Shown here: positions 9,423 to 19,822 of the stretch, piece by piece
Layout: the number at the start of each line of letters is the position of its first letter
Numbering within the stretch: position 1 is the stretch's first letter
NCBI GenBank assembly: GCA_016789265.1
Contig: JAEUQK010000012.1
Location: 1-64,000, forward strand
Reading direction: 5' to 3'
DNA length: 64,000 nucleotides
Source of the DNA: Blastocatellia bacterium
GTDB taxonomy: Bacteria; Acidobacteriota; Blastocatellia; Pyrinomonadales; Pyrinomonadaceae
The notes under the pieces: model-generated
The model's database searches: none
Told to the model about the DNA's origin: nothing
Seen by the model: the letters and a program-made list of their open reading frames with translations, nothing else
Position numbers and translations under genes: made by a program

Positions 9423-10223
9423 TCACATTCCTTGTCCAAAGCTACCGTACGATTCGGGTGAAGGCGGTTCGTAGCGGAAGGTCGTCGACGGGCCCAGATC
9501 CGGAAAGACCTGCCGATAAGCAAATGCCCAGGAAACCCAAACGACAGGAAGCACAAAAAACATTCCGATACATAGTGCGATCGCACCGACGAACATAAGC
9601 AGGCCGCAGAGAATTGCGAGCACGATCCAACCACCGACATTTGACCAGGACGCTCGAATGCTAAGCTTCAATGCGTCACCGATCGAGATGTCATTATCGA
9701 CGACGATCGGGACCACAAATGCAAACGAAATAGCCCACAAGATCGAAAAGATAAAAAGCACGACCCCGACAATAATTATTGCAACAAGATAGCCTCCAAG
9801 TATCGCAATATTCGGATCGGCGGCTTGCTCAAAGAACTCGGCTCCACGGGTGCCACGCGACCGGGTAAATGAATCAAGCCCCACGTTCCCGACGCGGATA
9901 GTAATGTTAAACAACTGGTAAATGATACCGGGGACAGATTGGATAAGTCCGACGACCATCAACGGAACGAATTTTTCAAAGCCCTTGAACATCATCCCGA
10001 ACTCGACGGGTTCGCCGCGCATCGCACGCAGCGAAACAAAATATAGGCCGCCCATAACCGGTCCCATGAGAAACACGTTAAGACACGGGATACACGCAAC
10101 GAGTACATAGGTAAGCAGCGCGATACCGAAATACATCCAGTAATTCGGCTTGATCAGTTCCCATGCATTGCTTAGACATCCAGAGGCATCGATCACGCCT
10201 TTGTAATATTGCGGAATTGTCAT
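9423..10223 (-). CDS. Polytopic membrane protein of unknown function
   Basis: The 266-residue product has about five to six hydrophobic segments (IALLTYVLVACIPCLNVFLMG, YLVAIIIVGVVLFIFSILWAISFAFVV, IVLAILCGLLMFVGAIALCIGMFFVLPVVWVSWAFAY). The layout of an N-terminal soluble helix with a WELIKPNYW motif and later long paired helices resembles DUF975-like integral membrane proteins. The C-terminus is a short Pro/Ser-rich tail. No catalytic motif is seen. Confidence 0.75.
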   Translation of the reverse strand: MTIPQYYKGVIDASGCLSNAWELIKPNYWMYFGIALLTYVLVACIPCLNVFLMGPVMGGLYFVSLRAMRGEPVEFGMMFKGFEKFVPLMVVGLIQSVPGIIYQLFNITIRVGNVGLDSFTRSRGTRGAEFFEQAADPNIAILGGYLVAIIIVGVVLFIFSILWAISFAFVVPIVVDNDISIGDALKLSIRASWSNVGGWIVLAILCGLLMFVGAIALCIGMFFVLPVVWVSWAFAYRQVFPDLGPSTTFRYEPPSPESYGSFGQGM

Positions 10224-10293
10224 ACTTGAAGTACCGACTGAATTTGGAACTCTATGATTCTAGACGCTAAGGCATTGTGTAGCAACAAAAAAA

Positions 10294-10320
10294 CCGGGAA
10301 ACACACAATGCATTCCCCGG
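10294..10320 (-). terminator. Rho-independent terminator after the M28 peptidase gene
   Basis: On the minus strand, CCGGGGAA pairs with TTTCCCGG (one mismatched pair) around an 11-base loop and is followed by seven T. It lies 28 bases after the peptidase stop. Confidence 0.75.
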
Positions 10321-10347
10321 ACTATTTTCTTGCCGCTCGCAGAAGAA

Positions 10348-12165
10348 TTACTGCGTCGGCTTTCGCGGCATTTTGTCGTCCATCATCGCCGTTTGGTAAA
10401 CGAACGTCGCGAGGATGATCGCCATTTGCTTCATGTCATCGGACTGAATACGGTCAAAGACGTCCATGTTCGAATGGTGCGTACGAGTGTCATATTCGAC
10501 AGCGTCCTGAATGAACTGGAAGCCGGGAAGTCCGATCGCGTCAAAGGCGAGGTGATCGGTACCGCCGGTGTTCGACAAAGTAAGAGTATTCGCACCCATG
10601 TTCAGATCCTTGTTCGGATCGAAATTCGGGTTGAACCATTTCGGATCGCGAAACGAGCTGAGCCATGTACGGAATATCGGTCGAACAGCTTCGTTGCCCT
10701 GCATATAAACGCCGCGGATCTTGCCGGTGCCGTTGTCGATATTGAAATACGCTGAGAACTTATCGTACTCAGGAAGTTTGGTTAACGGCAATGCGGCCTG
10801 CCCCTGACCGCCGCCGCCCCCGCCGAATGCAGGCGTAGAGCCGTCACCGCGATATCCAAAATGTTGTCGAACGTAGGCTCGCGAACCGAGAAGGCCTTGT
10901 TCCTCACCGGACCAGAGGCCGATCCGGATCGTTCGGCGGGGTTTGAGGCCGAGCGTCTGAATGATTCGCATCGCTTCCATCATGACAGCGCAGCCCGCGC
11001 CGTTGTCGGTCGCGCCCGTTCCTGAATGCCATGAATCGAGGTGTCCGCCAAGCATTACGACTTCATCAGCCTTATCGGTTCCCGGGATCTCCGCGATCGT
11101 GTTATACGAGTTCGGGTCGCTGTCTTGAAATTCGACGGCAAGGTCAATAGTCATTGTGACCTTTTCACCTGCATCGACCATGCGGGCGACGCGGTTGAAG
11201 TGTTCGACACCCGCGCTGATCTGGATCGGGACGTTAGCTTCCTTGCTGCGGACATTTGGATTCGGCGTTCCGGGTGCGGGAGGTGTTGCCGGCGGAACAA
11301 CAGCGGCGCTTTGAACGAAGATAGTGCCTCCGTCACCACGTGCAGAGTCTATAAGGATCGCTGCCCCTTCCTCAGAAAGAAAGCGCATACGCTGAGCGTT
11401 GAACTGCTGCGCTTGAGCGAAATTCGCTGGAAGGCCTGCCGGCGGTCCTGCAGGTGTCTGCGGCCTCCGCGGAGCCGCCGGATCAGGCGCGTCCGCCATG
11501 TCGAGAAGTTCCTTTTCAGAAAAACGCTTTCCGGGAGCTTCCATCCATGCCTTAACGTCTCTAACCGGACCGATCAACACGATCTTGCCCTTGAGCTTAC
11601 CTTTGTACTGTTCGAGGTCCTCAGCTTTGGTCGCGTTAAAACGAACGACCTCGCCCGTGTAAGCAGTGCTCGGGTTTGCCGGTGCAGCAGGAGCTTTGGT
11701 CTTCGCCTTCTTATCGGCAGGCGGTGGCGGCGGGAGAAGTTTGTCGGTACCGGGTGACCAAGCCTTTGGATAGGAAATGAGCGGAAATGCGGTCGGGCCG
11801 TCAACCATCGCCGTATATCGTTTTAGAGTCCAGCCGCGTCCAAAAGGACCCCAGGATTCGAGGTGGGCGTTTTGCATACCCCATCCGGCAAGCGTGTCGC
11901 GTGTCCATTCATTGGCGCGCTTCATTCCGGGCGAGCCGGTGAGACGAGGGCCGATGACGTCAGACATATAGCCGAGCGTCTTCATTACCTGAGATCGGTT
12001 TAGCCCCTCATCCCTGATCTTGTCGAAGACATCTGCCGGGACAACATAGATACTCGCCGGGTTGAATGGTGCGGGCGACGAGACTTGAGCTGATTGCGCC
12101 AGCGCGAACGTCGGCATCAGCAGTGCGTAGGCAAATAGAACGCCTATTAACTTGCGTCGTAACAT
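10348..12165 (-). CDS. Secreted M28 family zinc metallopeptidase
   Basis: The 605-residue product starts at ATG 12165, with AGGAG nine bases upstream; the in-frame extension to 12306 has no ribosome-binding site. A signal peptide ends at ALAQ. A PA-like insert precedes the catalytic domain. Zinc ligands are in [32 protein letters not shown] (Glu pair), FNIDNGTG and [16 protein letters not shown]. Asp after HL, Asp of TDNGAG, Glu of GEE and His of TDH are all present, so it should be an active aminopeptidase or carboxypeptidase outside the cytoplasm. A low-complexity Pro/Lys/Ala stretch lies near residues 150-170. Confidence 0.92.
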   Translation of the reverse strand: MLRRKLIGVLFAYALLMPTFALAQSAQVSSPAPFNPASIYVVPADVFDKIRDEGLNRSQVMKTLGYMSDVIGPRLTGSPGMKRANEWTRDTLAGWGMQNAHLESWGPFGRGWTLKRYTAMVDGPTAFPLISYPKAWSPGTDKLLPPPPPADKKAKTKAPAAPANPSTAYTGEVVRFNATKAEDLEQYKGKLKGKIVLIGPVRDVKAWMEAPGKRFSEKELLDMADAPDPAAPRRPQTPAGPPAGLPANFAQAQQFNAQRMRFLSEEGAAILIDSARGDGGTIFVQSAAVVPPATPPAPGTPNPNVRSKEANVPIQISAGVEHFNRVARMVDAGEKVTMTIDLAVEFQDSDPNSYNTIAEIPGTDKADEVVMLGGHLDSWHSGTGATDNGAGCAVMMEAMRIIQTLGLKPRRTIRIGLWSGEEQGLLGSRAYVRQHFGYRGDGSTPAFGGGGGGQGQAALPLTKLPEYDKFSAYFNIDNGTGKIRGVYMQGNEAVRPIFRTWLSSFRDPKWFNPNFDPNKDLNMGANTLTLSNTGGTDHLAFDAIGLPGFQFIQDAVEYDTRTHHSNMDVFDRIQSDDMKQMAIILATFVYQTAMMDDKMPRKPTQ

Positions 12166-12314
12166 TTCTTGATTCTCCTGAGAAGTGCGAAGTTTCGTAT
12201 GGTTAACCTGAAGTATACAGCGAAAATCTGAAAAAGGTTTCAGATTTTGAATTGAAAATTCGTAGGTTCGCGGCTGCCCCGGATTGATTTGCAACAAATG
12301 CCGCAATAGTGACC

Positions 12315-12896
12315 CTAAATTGTTGACCAGGTCAATGTGTACGCCGGCGGAACGTTTTTTAGAACAAGCTGGCTGCGTTTCGATTTGCCGTACCGGTTTC
12401 GCATGCGTTCACGCAGTTTAAGAGCGGGTGGAAGATAATAACCGTGAGCGTACTGGAAAAGCCGAAGGGTGCAGCCGTCTTCCATGAACATGTCGATCTG
12501 TTTATATATTTCTTCCGTTACGACCTTTGGCAGCGAAACGAACGGCAAACAGCAGACAAGGTACTTGACCTTTCCGAGGCCCGAATCCTTGTGGATCTTG
12601 TATGCTTCACATGCGTTTCCTTGGATAATGTTCAAATGAGGATACGTAAGCCTAAGCGTTGCGTGCAATTTCTCATCGAGTTCGAGCCCAAGATAGCTCT
12701 CACCGTCAGGTAATATGGGTTCAATGAACTTTGTAATTGCACCCGTTCCCACACCGAGTTCGAGAATGATGTTTTCTTTGTCGGGCTTAAGGCCGCTGAT
12801 CATGGTGTTTGCAAGTTCGGGTGAACTCGGAGCGATCGCGCCGACCTTTGTCGGGTTTTTCAGGAAAGCGTGCAAAAACTGTAAATTCTCTTTCAT
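12315..12896 (-). CDS. PmtA-like phospholipid N-methyltransferase
   Basis: The 193-residue product opens with [26 protein letters not shown], the typical start of the Rhodobacter/Sinorhizobium PmtA group. The SAM-binding loop [12 protein letters not shown] and acidic strand-2 end (LGLELDE) follow, with CCLPFVSLP in the position of the substrate motif. The expected reaction is SAM-dependent methylation of phosphatidylethanolamine; a KsgA-like fold acting on another lipid or small molecule is possible. It lies 149 bases downstream of the M28 gene start with no terminator seen. Confidence 0.75.
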   Translation of the reverse strand: MKENLQFLHAFLKNPTKVGAIAPSSPELANTMISGLKPDKENIILELGVGTGAITKFIEPILPDGESYLGLELDEKLHATLRLTYPHLNIIQGNACEAYKIHKDSGLGKVKYLVCCLPFVSLPKVVTEEIYKQIDMFMEDGCTLRLFQYAHGYYLPPALKLRERMRNRYGKSKRSQLVLKNVPPAYTLTWSTI

Positions 12897-13014
12897 CTAA
12901 AAGCTATACGGCCGGAACACCGGTCACTGTTCCGGTCGTTTTTGACGTTTCGGAAGGTTCGACCGTGATTTTATAACCACGATCCGCTTTTTTGCAATAC
13001 CTTACAGTGCCTTA

Positions 13015-15576
13015 CTACCTCATCGCGTTTCTACCTGCGGCCCGTTTTGTGGATGGTCTCGTTTTCTTGGTAAATGCTCCTGGTATCTCGGATTCGATGA
13101 TCTTTTTCACATCTTCCAGCGTCAACTTAGCCGCTTCCTCAGCAGTTGCACGAGTGCCGTCGGTCTTTTTCGGGATGTTGATCACTTTCTTGCCAAACTT
13201 AATAACAGGGCCCCATCGGGCATTCTCGACGGATATCTTCTCATCTTCCCACCGTTGGATGTAACGATTTGCTTCCTTGCTGACCTTTGCTTCGATCAAC
13301 TCGTTCATCTCATCCTGACTAAGGTTAGGAAAATCATAACGACGCGGCACGTTTATGAACATACCGTCCCATTTTATGAAAGGCCCGAATCGGCCTGAAC
13401 CTTTTGTTATTGGTTTACCATCGTATTCGCCAGCCGGAGCATCCGCAACTTGCTTGGCCTTTATGTACTCGATCGCTTTTTCCGCGTCTACTGTTGATAG
13501 GTCAGTGCCGCGGGGTATAGAAATAAATTCATCGCCCCATTTTACGTAAGGCCCAAAGCGTCCGACGTTGACAGACAGTTCCTTGCCTTCGTAACTTCCC
13601 ATTGCATCCTGCAATTTGAATAAGGTGAGCGCTTCTTTGAGTGTAATGGTTTCGATGCTCTGTCCTGTAGGGACTTTTGCAAATCTGGGTTTCTCTTCCT
13701 GGTCGGCACTGCCTATCTGTATTATCGGACCATATCGCGCCACACGTGCGATAACGGTTTTGCCGCTTTCTGGATCGGTACCAAGAATTCTTTCTCCCTT
13801 CGCACGCTCCGCGGTTTCGAGCGTGTTATCAACTTCCTTTTTGAAGGGCCAATAAAACTCCTCGAGCATTTCGTTCCACTGAAGTTTACCCTCGGCAACC
13901 TCATCGAACTCTTCTTCTATCCTGGCGGTGAAGCCATAATCCATGATCTCGTCGAAGTATTGCTTCAGAAAATCTGTGACGACGAGCCCGAGATCCGTCG
14001 GGAACAGCTTTGCCTTTTCGGCACCGGTATTCTCGGAGTCTTGACGCTGACTTATCTTGTCGTCTTTTAATACCAGTATCCGGTAAGAGCGCGGTGTGCC
14101 TTCTTTGTCACGCTTCTCAACGTACTCTCTTTTCTGGATCGTGGAGATCGTCGGAGCGTAGGTGGAAGGGCGCCCGATGCCGAGTTCTTCTAATTTTTTT
14201 ACTAGTGACGCTTCGGTGTATCTAGGCTGCGGACGGCTGAATCGTTCCGTGGCCCTGAGTTCGGACAGCGGAAGCGATTGGCCCACGCTCATCGGCGGCA
14301 GCAGACTCTGGGTTGATTCCTCCTGCTCGTCTTCGTCCTTATCTTCGCGGTAGACCTTGAGAAATCCGTCGAACTTAAGCACTTCACCGGAGGCGGTCAA
14401 CTCTTCCTTGTTCGTGGATATCTCTATCTTTACGGTCGTCTTTTCTAATTCGGCGTCGGCCATTTGCGATGCCACGGTTCGCTTCCAGATCAGCTCATAC
14501 AGCCTCTGCCACTCCGGCTCGACGACGGTCGTCGCACTCGCGTCTGTCGGGCGAATAGCTTCGTGAGCCTCCTGAGCCGATTCGTTTTTGTTTTTGAATT
14601 TGCGCGCCTGTCGGTATCTTTCACCGTACAAGCTGCCTATTGTGTGCGCAATTTCGTTCAGCGCAGTATCACTGAGGCTGACGCTGTCGGTACGCATATA
14701 GGTGATGTGTCCGTTCTCGTAAAGCTTCTGGGCGATCTGCATCGTTCTGCCGACCCCGTAGCCCAATTTTCTTGATGCTTCCTGCTGAAGGGTTGAAGTC
14801 GTAAAAGGCGGAGCGGGAGTTCGCTTGCCTGGTTTGACCCGTACGTCGGTTACCTTGTATTCGGCGCCAATACAGCTTTTCAAAAACGCTTCCGCATCGT
14901 CGGAACTGTCCTGTTTCCGTCCCTCAGCCTTAAAGGTAACGGATTTGCCGGTAATATCATCCGCAACGAAGAGGCCTTCGATCTTGAAATGGCTGGATTG
15001 TTCGAAGGCGTTGATCTCGCGCTCGCGGTCGGCGATCAGCCTCACGGCAACACTCTGCACACGTCCTGCGCTTAGGTTGTTACCGCCTGCGCTGATCTTG
15101 CGCCAGAGAACGGGACTCAATTCAAACCCGACAATGCGATCCAAAACGCGTCGAGCCTGCTGGGCCATTACCAGATCCATATTTACCCGACGCGGGTTTT
15201 GCACGGCAGCTTCTATCGCAGGCTTGGTGATCTCGTGAAAAACTATCCGTTTGGTAGACTTAGGATCAAGGCCGAGTACCTCGCACAGATGCCAGCTTAT
15301 CGCCTCGCCCTCACGGTCTTCGTCCGTGGCAAGCCATACTTCGTCCGACTTTTTTGCAAGAGACCTTAGTTCGCTGACAACCTTCTTTTTGTCGTCGGGA
15401 ACTATGTAGCTGGGTTCGAAATCGTTCTCAATGTCGATGCCCATGCCGGCCTTTTCGAGATCGCGGATGTGACCGTAACAGCTGTTTACCTGAAAATCCT
15501 TTCCTAGAATCTTTTCAATGGTCTTTGCTTTCGCAGGGCTTTCAACTATTAAAAGATTCTTCGACATAAAGTTCAT
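13015..15576 (-). CDS. topA: DNA topoisomerase I
   Basis: The 853-residue type IA topoisomerase has an N-terminal Toprim domain (LLIVESPAKAKTIEKILG; DEDREGEAI acidic triad) and the catalytic tyrosine in ITYMRTDSVSLS. The core continues to about residue 600. The C-terminus has no four-Cys zinc fingers. It has instead repeated GRFGPYVKWG/IPR units (Toprim_Crpt repeats), as in many non-proteobacterial enzymes. The start is ATG 15576 or ATG 15567 (MSKNLL); neither has a strong ribosome-binding site. It relaxes negative supercoils and lies just downstream of dprA, a common bacterial pairing. Confidence 0.96.
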   Translation of the reverse strand: MNFMSKNLLIVESPAKAKTIEKILGKDFQVNSCYGHIRDLEKAGMGIDIENDFEPSYIVPDDKKKVVSELRSLAKKSDEVWLATDEDREGEAISWHLCEVLGLDPKSTKRIVFHEITKPAIEAAVQNPRRVNMDLVMAQQARRVLDRIVGFELSPVLWRKISAGGNNLSAGRVQSVAVRLIADREREINAFEQSSHFKIEGLFVADDITGKSVTFKAEGRKQDSSDDAEAFLKSCIGAEYKVTDVRVKPGKRTPAPPFTTSTLQQEASRKLGYGVGRTMQIAQKLYENGHITYMRTDSVSLSDTALNEIAHTIGSLYGERYRQARKFKNKNESAQEAHEAIRPTDASATTVVEPEWQRLYELIWKRTVASQMADAELEKTTVKIEISTNKEELTASGEVLKFDGFLKVYREDKDEDEQEESTQSLLPPMSVGQSLPLSELRATERFSRPQPRYTEASLVKKLEELGIGRPSTYAPTISTIQKREYVEKRDKEGTPRSYRILVLKDDKISQRQDSENTGAEKAKLFPTDLGLVVTDFLKQYFDEIMDYGFTARIEEEFDEVAEGKLQWNEMLEEFYWPFKKEVDNTLETAERAKGERILGTDPESGKTVIARVARYGPIIQIGSADQEEKPRFAKVPTGQSIETITLKEALTLFKLQDAMGSYEGKELSVNVGRFGPYVKWGDEFISIPRGTDLSTVDAEKAIEYIKAKQVADAPAGEYDGKPITKGSGRFGPFIKWDGMFINVPRRYDFPNLSQDEMNELIEAKVSKEANRYIQRWEDEKISVENARWGPVIKFGKKVINIPKKTDGTRATAEEAAKLTLEDVKKIIESEIPGAFTKKTRPSTKRAAGRNAMR

Positions 15577-15729
15577 CTGTTCTGACGTTTAGACTACTAA
15601 CACCGCGCTCAACGGCTTGTCAACTTCGATTCGATTTTGGAATTTACGATCGCTCAGATCGAAGATGGATTATTGTAGAGTGATTTTTCTGTAAGATCGG
15701 ATACGAGTTCCGACTAAACCGGCTAAAGA

Positions 15730-16857
15730 TCAAATGCGACGAGCATAGTTTTTTCCGGGCAGCACGCGGATGAGATCGCGTATGTCGAGGCCTACTAAGA
15801 CAGCGTTCAGATCCCCGAATGACAATCCGCTTTCCTCGAGAAGCACATCAATATGAACATGGTCGTCGACGGGCAGCAGCGGCCATATCTTTCGTTCGTT
15901 TTCGCTGAGATCGCCCGGCATCAATTCCTGTTGTTTGGATGCAGTTGGATTGGTTGCTCTCTCGATCTTTGGGGGCAGGATCTCTGCCGCGATCTCACTC
16001 GGCAATTCTGACACTACGTCCTGCCACTGCTGGACGAGCTTTGCACCTGCCTTGATAAGATAGTTCGTGCCGAAAGAGTTTCCGGATGTAATGTTACCCG
16101 GAACGGCCATCACCTCGCGGTTCTGTTCCATTGCAAGCCGGGCTGTGATCAATGAACCGCTCCGTTCTGACGCTTCTACGATAAGCACGCCCAGACTCAA
16201 TCCGCTTATGATCCGGTTTCGATAGGGGAAGTTTTCCGGTATCGGCGGCGTGCCGAGAGGAAACTGTGTTACGAGCGCTCCGCCGGAATCGAGGATCTCA
16301 GATACAAGACGCGTGTTCTCTTTCGGATAGACGGCATCGATGCCGGTTCCAAGCACCGCGATCGTCTTGCCTTTTCCTTCGATCGCACCGCGATGTGCCG
16401 CGGTATCGATCCCGCGAGCGAGACCGGATACGATAGTGATCCCCCGAGCGGCAAGTTCGCGGGCGAGCATTTCGGCGGCGTTCTTGCCATAGGTCGAGCA
16501 GTTTCGAGATCCGATCACCGCGACGCACGGCTGGTCCATGCAGCCTTGCCAATCCCCGCGGACATAAAGGGTTATCGGCGGATCGGCTATCTCGCGAAGG
16601 TAGGTCGGGTAACTGCCGTCATCGAGGATAAGGACATCTCCGCCGAATTTCTTTACACGGTCGAGTTCTTCATCCGCCTTTTCGTGAAACTCGCGTTTGA
16701 GAATGCTCTCTGTCGTTTCGGGCTTCAGCCGCAGCGATTCCAGCTCGATCCGCCGCGCATGAAAGACAGCGTCAGCTGAACCGAATCGCTCTAGCAGCTT
16801 CGTTGCCGCACCTGGCCCCACGCCCGGAGTCATGTTCAAGGAAATCCAATCTCTCAT
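15730..16857 (-). CDS. dprA: DNA-processing protein DprA
   Basis: The 375-residue product contains the Rossmann-like DprA core: VIGSRNCSTYG, SGLARGIDTAAHRGAI, TIAVLGTGIDAVYPKEN, FPYRNRIISGLS and EASERSGSLITARLAMEQNREVMAVPGN. It also has an N-terminal helical region (MTPGVGPGAATKLLERFG, helix-hairpin-helix-like) and a C-terminal winged-helix-like segment. DprA loads RecA onto incoming single-stranded DNA during transformation. It is downstream of tRNA-Sec and upstream of topA. Confidence 0.95.
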   Translation of the reverse strand: MRDWISLNMTPGVGPGAATKLLERFGSADAVFHARRIELESLRLKPETTESILKREFHEKADEELDRVKKFGGDVLILDDGSYPTYLREIADPPITLYVRGDWQGCMDQPCVAVIGSRNCSTYGKNAAEMLARELAARGITIVSGLARGIDTAAHRGAIEGKGKTIAVLGTGIDAVYPKENTRLVSEILDSGGALVTQFPLGTPPIPENFPYRNRIISGLSLGVLIVEASERSGSLITARLAMEQNREVMAVPGNITSGNSFGTNYLIKAGAKLVQQWQDVVSELPSEIAAEILPPKIERATNPTASKQQELMPGDLSENERKIWPLLPVDDHVHIDVLLEESGLSFGDLNAVLVGLDIRDLIRVLPGKNYARRI

Positions 16858-16901
16858 TCCTTAACTATTCAATATTCATTATTCGCTATTCATTAAATTG
16901 G

Positions 16902-16997
16902 CGGAGGCGTGTGGGAGTCGAACCCACCCAAGTACGCTCTCGCGCACTCGCTAACGGTTTTGAAGACCGCGCCCATCACCGGACAGGATGCGCCTCC
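16902..16997 (-). tRNA. selC: tRNA-Sec (anticodon UCA)
   Basis: The minus strand from 16997 folds into a long tRNA of 96 bases plus an encoded CCA (16901-16899). The acceptor GGAGGCG pairs with CGCCTCC. The anticodon stem CGGT/ACCG holds the loop CTTCAAA with anticodon TCA. The extra arm is long (AGTGCGC with GCGTACT around GAGA). The T arm is GTGGG/CCCAC with TTCGACT. The long extra arm with a UCA anticodon identifies the selenocysteine tRNA. The selD gene at 56.5-57.6 kb supports an active selenocysteine pathway; selA and selB are not in the window. Confidence 0.95.
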
Positions 16998-17005
16998 GTA
17001 AACTG

Positions 17006-17521
17006 TTACGGTTCAAAATATTCGCATTTAACGCCCGCGAGGTTAAGCGGAGTAAAGCGCTTTAACTTGAGATCAGCGGACCACAGCGTTGAGGGTATAA
17101 AACGTGCTCGCTTTCGATCGATGCGGCCAACGCCAACCGGATTCGGGATTTCACCTCCGTTTTTCCGACAATATATCGCCGGATCGCCGGCAGTGAACAG
17201 ATATTGTGCTTTAGCAAGTGATGGGAAAGATAAGACGTCAATTACTTTCCACCCTGTAATTCCTTTTGCATCTTTGCCGGTAGAAACTACGAGCCAGAGC
17301 ATTTCCATTCGGCCCTTTTTCATCTGCGCTACAGAATAGACCGGATCGGCTTCGATATCGCCGATCAACGAACCGCCAAGCTCGATCACTCCATTCGGGA
17401 GCGATCTTCCCGGTACAACGCCTTCGTATTCATAGTTGATATATGGCGACTTGGCTGATTGGGCAAGGATGCCGCCTTGAATCGTTAAGATGATAATGAC
17501 AACGGCAAACTTGAATCTCAT
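17006..17521 (-). CDS. Hypothetical secreted protein
   Basis: The 171-residue product has a signal peptide (FKFAVVIIILTIQGGILAQ) followed by about 150 residues rich in beta-strand-like sequence. No family is recognised. Two cysteines near residues 128 and 166 could form a disulfide. It is eight bases downstream of the M20 peptidase gene, so it is the third gene of the nuclease/peptidase operon, and ends nine bases before tRNA-Sec. Confidence 0.7.
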   Translation of the reverse strand: MRFKFAVVIIILTIQGGILAQSAKSPYINYEYEGVVPGRSLPNGVIELGGSLIGDIEADPVYSVAQMKKGRMEMLWLVVSTGKDAKGITGWKVIDVLSFPSLAKAQYLFTAGDPAIYCRKNGGEIPNPVGVGRIDRKRARFIPSTLWSADLKLKRFTPLNLAGVKCEYFEP

Positions 17522-17529
17522 TTGAACCT

Positions 17530-18672
17530 CTAGATCGTTGACAGGAATGTTGTTACCAAGGTCGCGCGATTTGCTATATCACTCACAAGAATATGTTCAT
17601 TCAGCGTATGAGCACCTGCACCGGTTATGCCGAGGCCGTCTAGGACGGGGATGCCGAGAGCGGCGACAAAGTTTCCGTCGGACGCGCCACCGACCTGGGT
17701 TTCGCCGAGTTCGTAGTCGAATGACGAGGCGATGTCGCCGGCTTTGTTAAATAGTGCGACCACTGCGTCGTTACGCTCCATCGGCGGACGGTTGATATCG
17801 CCGATAGGCTCAACCGAAACACGTTTGTCATACGTTATAAGTGACTTTATCGCGTGGTCCACTCGTTCGGCTTCCGCCATCGTAAGAAAGCGGACGTCAA
17901 CGTCACATTCGGCATATTCGGGAATGACGTTCGAAGTAGTTCCGCCTTTTATGGTGCAGACATTTACCGTCGTTCCGGCTGCCGGATCATTTAATAAATG
18001 AAGTTTTTCGATCTGTCGCGAGAGTTCGAGGATCGCGCTTGCGCCTTTTTCCGGCTCGAGTCCGGCGTGGGCGGACTTGCCGTGGGCCTTTAGCGTGTAC
18101 ATTCCGGTGCCCTTTCGTCCAGTTTTTATGCGGCCCTCAGCCGACGGTTCGAAAACAAGAGCGAGTTCGGCATTGGCGGCTTCGCGCTCTAAGATCGCGC
18201 GGCCGCTGATGCTTCCCACCTCTTCATCGCATGAAAGAAATATAGTTATCGGGCGGGCGGGCTGAGTACCTGTTTCGGCAAAGTATCGCAGCGCTTCCTG
18301 CATCACGACGATGTTTGCCTTCATATCGAAAATACCGCAGCCGTAGAATTTATCTCCGTCGATCCGAGTCGGGTTCTTACTATTCGTCCCAACAGGGTGG
18401 ACCGTGTCCGTGTGGCCGACGAATAAAACCGGCTTTGCAGCCGACGGGAATGCACGAATTATCAAATGCTCGCCGTAGCCGTCAGCAGGAATGCGTTCGA
18501 TCGAAAGATCGAGCCCGATATTCCTGAATCCTTCCTCTACCCGACCCACGACCGCCTTGCTCTGTTCAACATCGTAAGAGGGCGATTCGATATCGACGAT
18601 CTCGCGGATCGATCCGATCATCGAGTCTTGCCGGGCCTTGAAATGGTCGAGAATTGCCTTTGGATCGTTCAT
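17530..18672 (-). CDS. M20 family metallopeptidase (carboxypeptidase G2-like)
   Basis: The 380-residue product has the M20 two-zinc centre: FVGHTDTVHPVG (His, Asp), the bridging Asp in FDMKANIVV, EEVGS (catalytic Glu and metal Glu), and a C-terminal GAHTLNEHI His. A lid domain with GKSAHAGLEPEKG lies in the middle. No signal peptide is seen, so it probably works in the cytoplasm on acyl-amino acids or small peptides, as glutamate carboxypeptidases do. Its ATG shares a base with the TAA of the S1/P1 nuclease gene (TAATG). Confidence 0.92.
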   Translation of the reverse strand: MNDPKAILDHFKARQDSMIGSIREIVDIESPSYDVEQSKAVVGRVEEGFRNIGLDLSIERIPADGYGEHLIIRAFPSAAKPVLFVGHTDTVHPVGTNSKNPTRIDGDKFYGCGIFDMKANIVVMQEALRYFAETGTQPARPITIFLSCDEEVGSISGRAILEREAANAELALVFEPSAEGRIKTGRKGTGMYTLKAHGKSAHAGLEPEKGASAILELSRQIEKLHLLNDPAAGTTVNVCTIKGGTTSNVIPEYAECDVDVRFLTMAEAERVDHAIKSLITYDKRVSVEPIGDINRPPMERNDAVVALFNKAGDIASSFDYELGETQVGGASDGNFVAALGIPVLDGLGITGAGAHTLNEHILVSDIANRATLVTTFLSTI

Positions 18673-19631
18673 TATCTTGCTGCCGGTGCCTGGCCAAAAA
18701 CTGTGTTGAAGAGTTCACCCATTCGATAGCCAGCCAATGCAAGCTGTTTTTCCGCTAATTGATAGGCGCTTTTCTTATATTTTGCCGAAGGAGATTGAAA
18801 CCGGACAAGGTCGGAGGAAAAGACGATCGAGTTGTTATAGGCAAAGCTTTCCTGCTGTATCTCATTATATTCGCCAGGCTTTAATTTCCCTTGAAATGTC
18901 GCTATCGGATATTTCTTCATGAATTTCCGTGCCAGCGGTTCGATATAGTCGCGTTCGGCAAACTCTGTTTTTGGCGGCGGGACCGCTCGGACCACTATCG
19001 AATCCCAAAACCAGTGAAGATTTTCCTGTTTTTCTCGAGGAGTGTCTTTCGGCGTCAAAAGAAAGAGGTTTCCGCCCTGATCGCCTTTTGGTTCAGTGTC
19101 GGTCACTCTGGCGGACGTGTGAAGCGGTTGGTGAATATCGCCGACGAGGTGCATTATCCAGGCAATCGCAATTGCCTTGTCTTTGTCAGACGCCGACGCG
19201 TTTCTGACCACTTTGTCGAACTCGATCAGGCGTTCGACCGCTTGTCCGCCTTCGTCAAATCCGCTAAGTCGTTCCTCTCTACCATTTACCTGCTTCCAAA
19301 ATGTGTCGGCATAGTGCCAGTTGCTCCTGTGGTACTTCTTATACCTCGCGTCAAAGGCCCGATCGCGAATAATATCGGCCCACGTAGCGACCAGCATGAA
19401 ATATTCGCGCTTTCGCTGCGACTCGGGCTCAACGCCGTAATTCATATAAAACGTAGATAGTTGCGAGTCTTCAGGGGCCGCGCGAAGGATCCGGATCACG
19501 TTATCCCGAGCCGCCGGCGTCATTTGCTGCCAGGCGATATAAGCCGTGATCTTATGGCCTACATCGTCCCAGGAATACGTATTCAGTGAAAGAAAAGTGA
19601 GGAAAAGCGCGATCAATAACAGTCTGGACAT
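18672..19631 (-). CDS. Secreted S1/P1 family nuclease
   Basis: The 319-residue product has a signal peptide (LLLIALFLTFLSLNTYS) and then mature Trp (WDDVGHKITAYIA), whose N-terminal Trp and His bind zinc in this family. Further ligands are in WADIIRD, NWHYAD, AWIMHLVGDIHQPLHT and GGNLF; HLVGDIHQPLH is the family hallmark. The enzyme should cut single-stranded DNA/RNA and remove 3' phosphates outside the cytoplasm, perhaps for phosphate or nucleoside scavenging. The start has AGGAG six bases upstream. It is the first gene of a three-gene operon. Confidence 0.93.
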   Translation of the reverse strand: MSRLLLIALFLTFLSLNTYSWDDVGHKITAYIAWQQMTPAARDNVIRILRAAPEDSQLSTFYMNYGVEPESQRKREYFMLVATWADIIRDRAFDARYKKYHRSNWHYADTFWKQVNGREERLSGFDEGGQAVERLIEFDKVVRNASASDKDKAIAIAWIMHLVGDIHQPLHTSARVTDTEPKGDQGGNLFLLTPKDTPREKQENLHWFWDSIVVRAVPPPKTEFAERDYIEPLARKFMKKYPIATFQGKLKPGEYNEIQQESFAYNNSIVFSSDLVRFQSPSAKYKKSAYQLAEKQLALAGYRMGELFNTVFGQAPAAR

Positions 19632-19822
19632 TAATATCTCCTGAAACTAACGGGATGATTTTAACGAAATCAGGGAATTAGAGGAAGTTAGACGCTGCAT
19701 CGTCTGAAAAAGGCAGGCAAACTTTTGCGGTTACTGCTCATCAGAATGTATGCAAATCTTTCCCCTTAATTCGTTCTACTAAGTAGACGAAAGCATTCTT
19801 AGGAATGCAAGGAGTCGAGGTT

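Noticed and set aside
11041..11757. 238-codon frame antisense to the M28 peptidase
   Set aside because: It is opposite a well-supported gene, with no motif; a shadow of codon bias.
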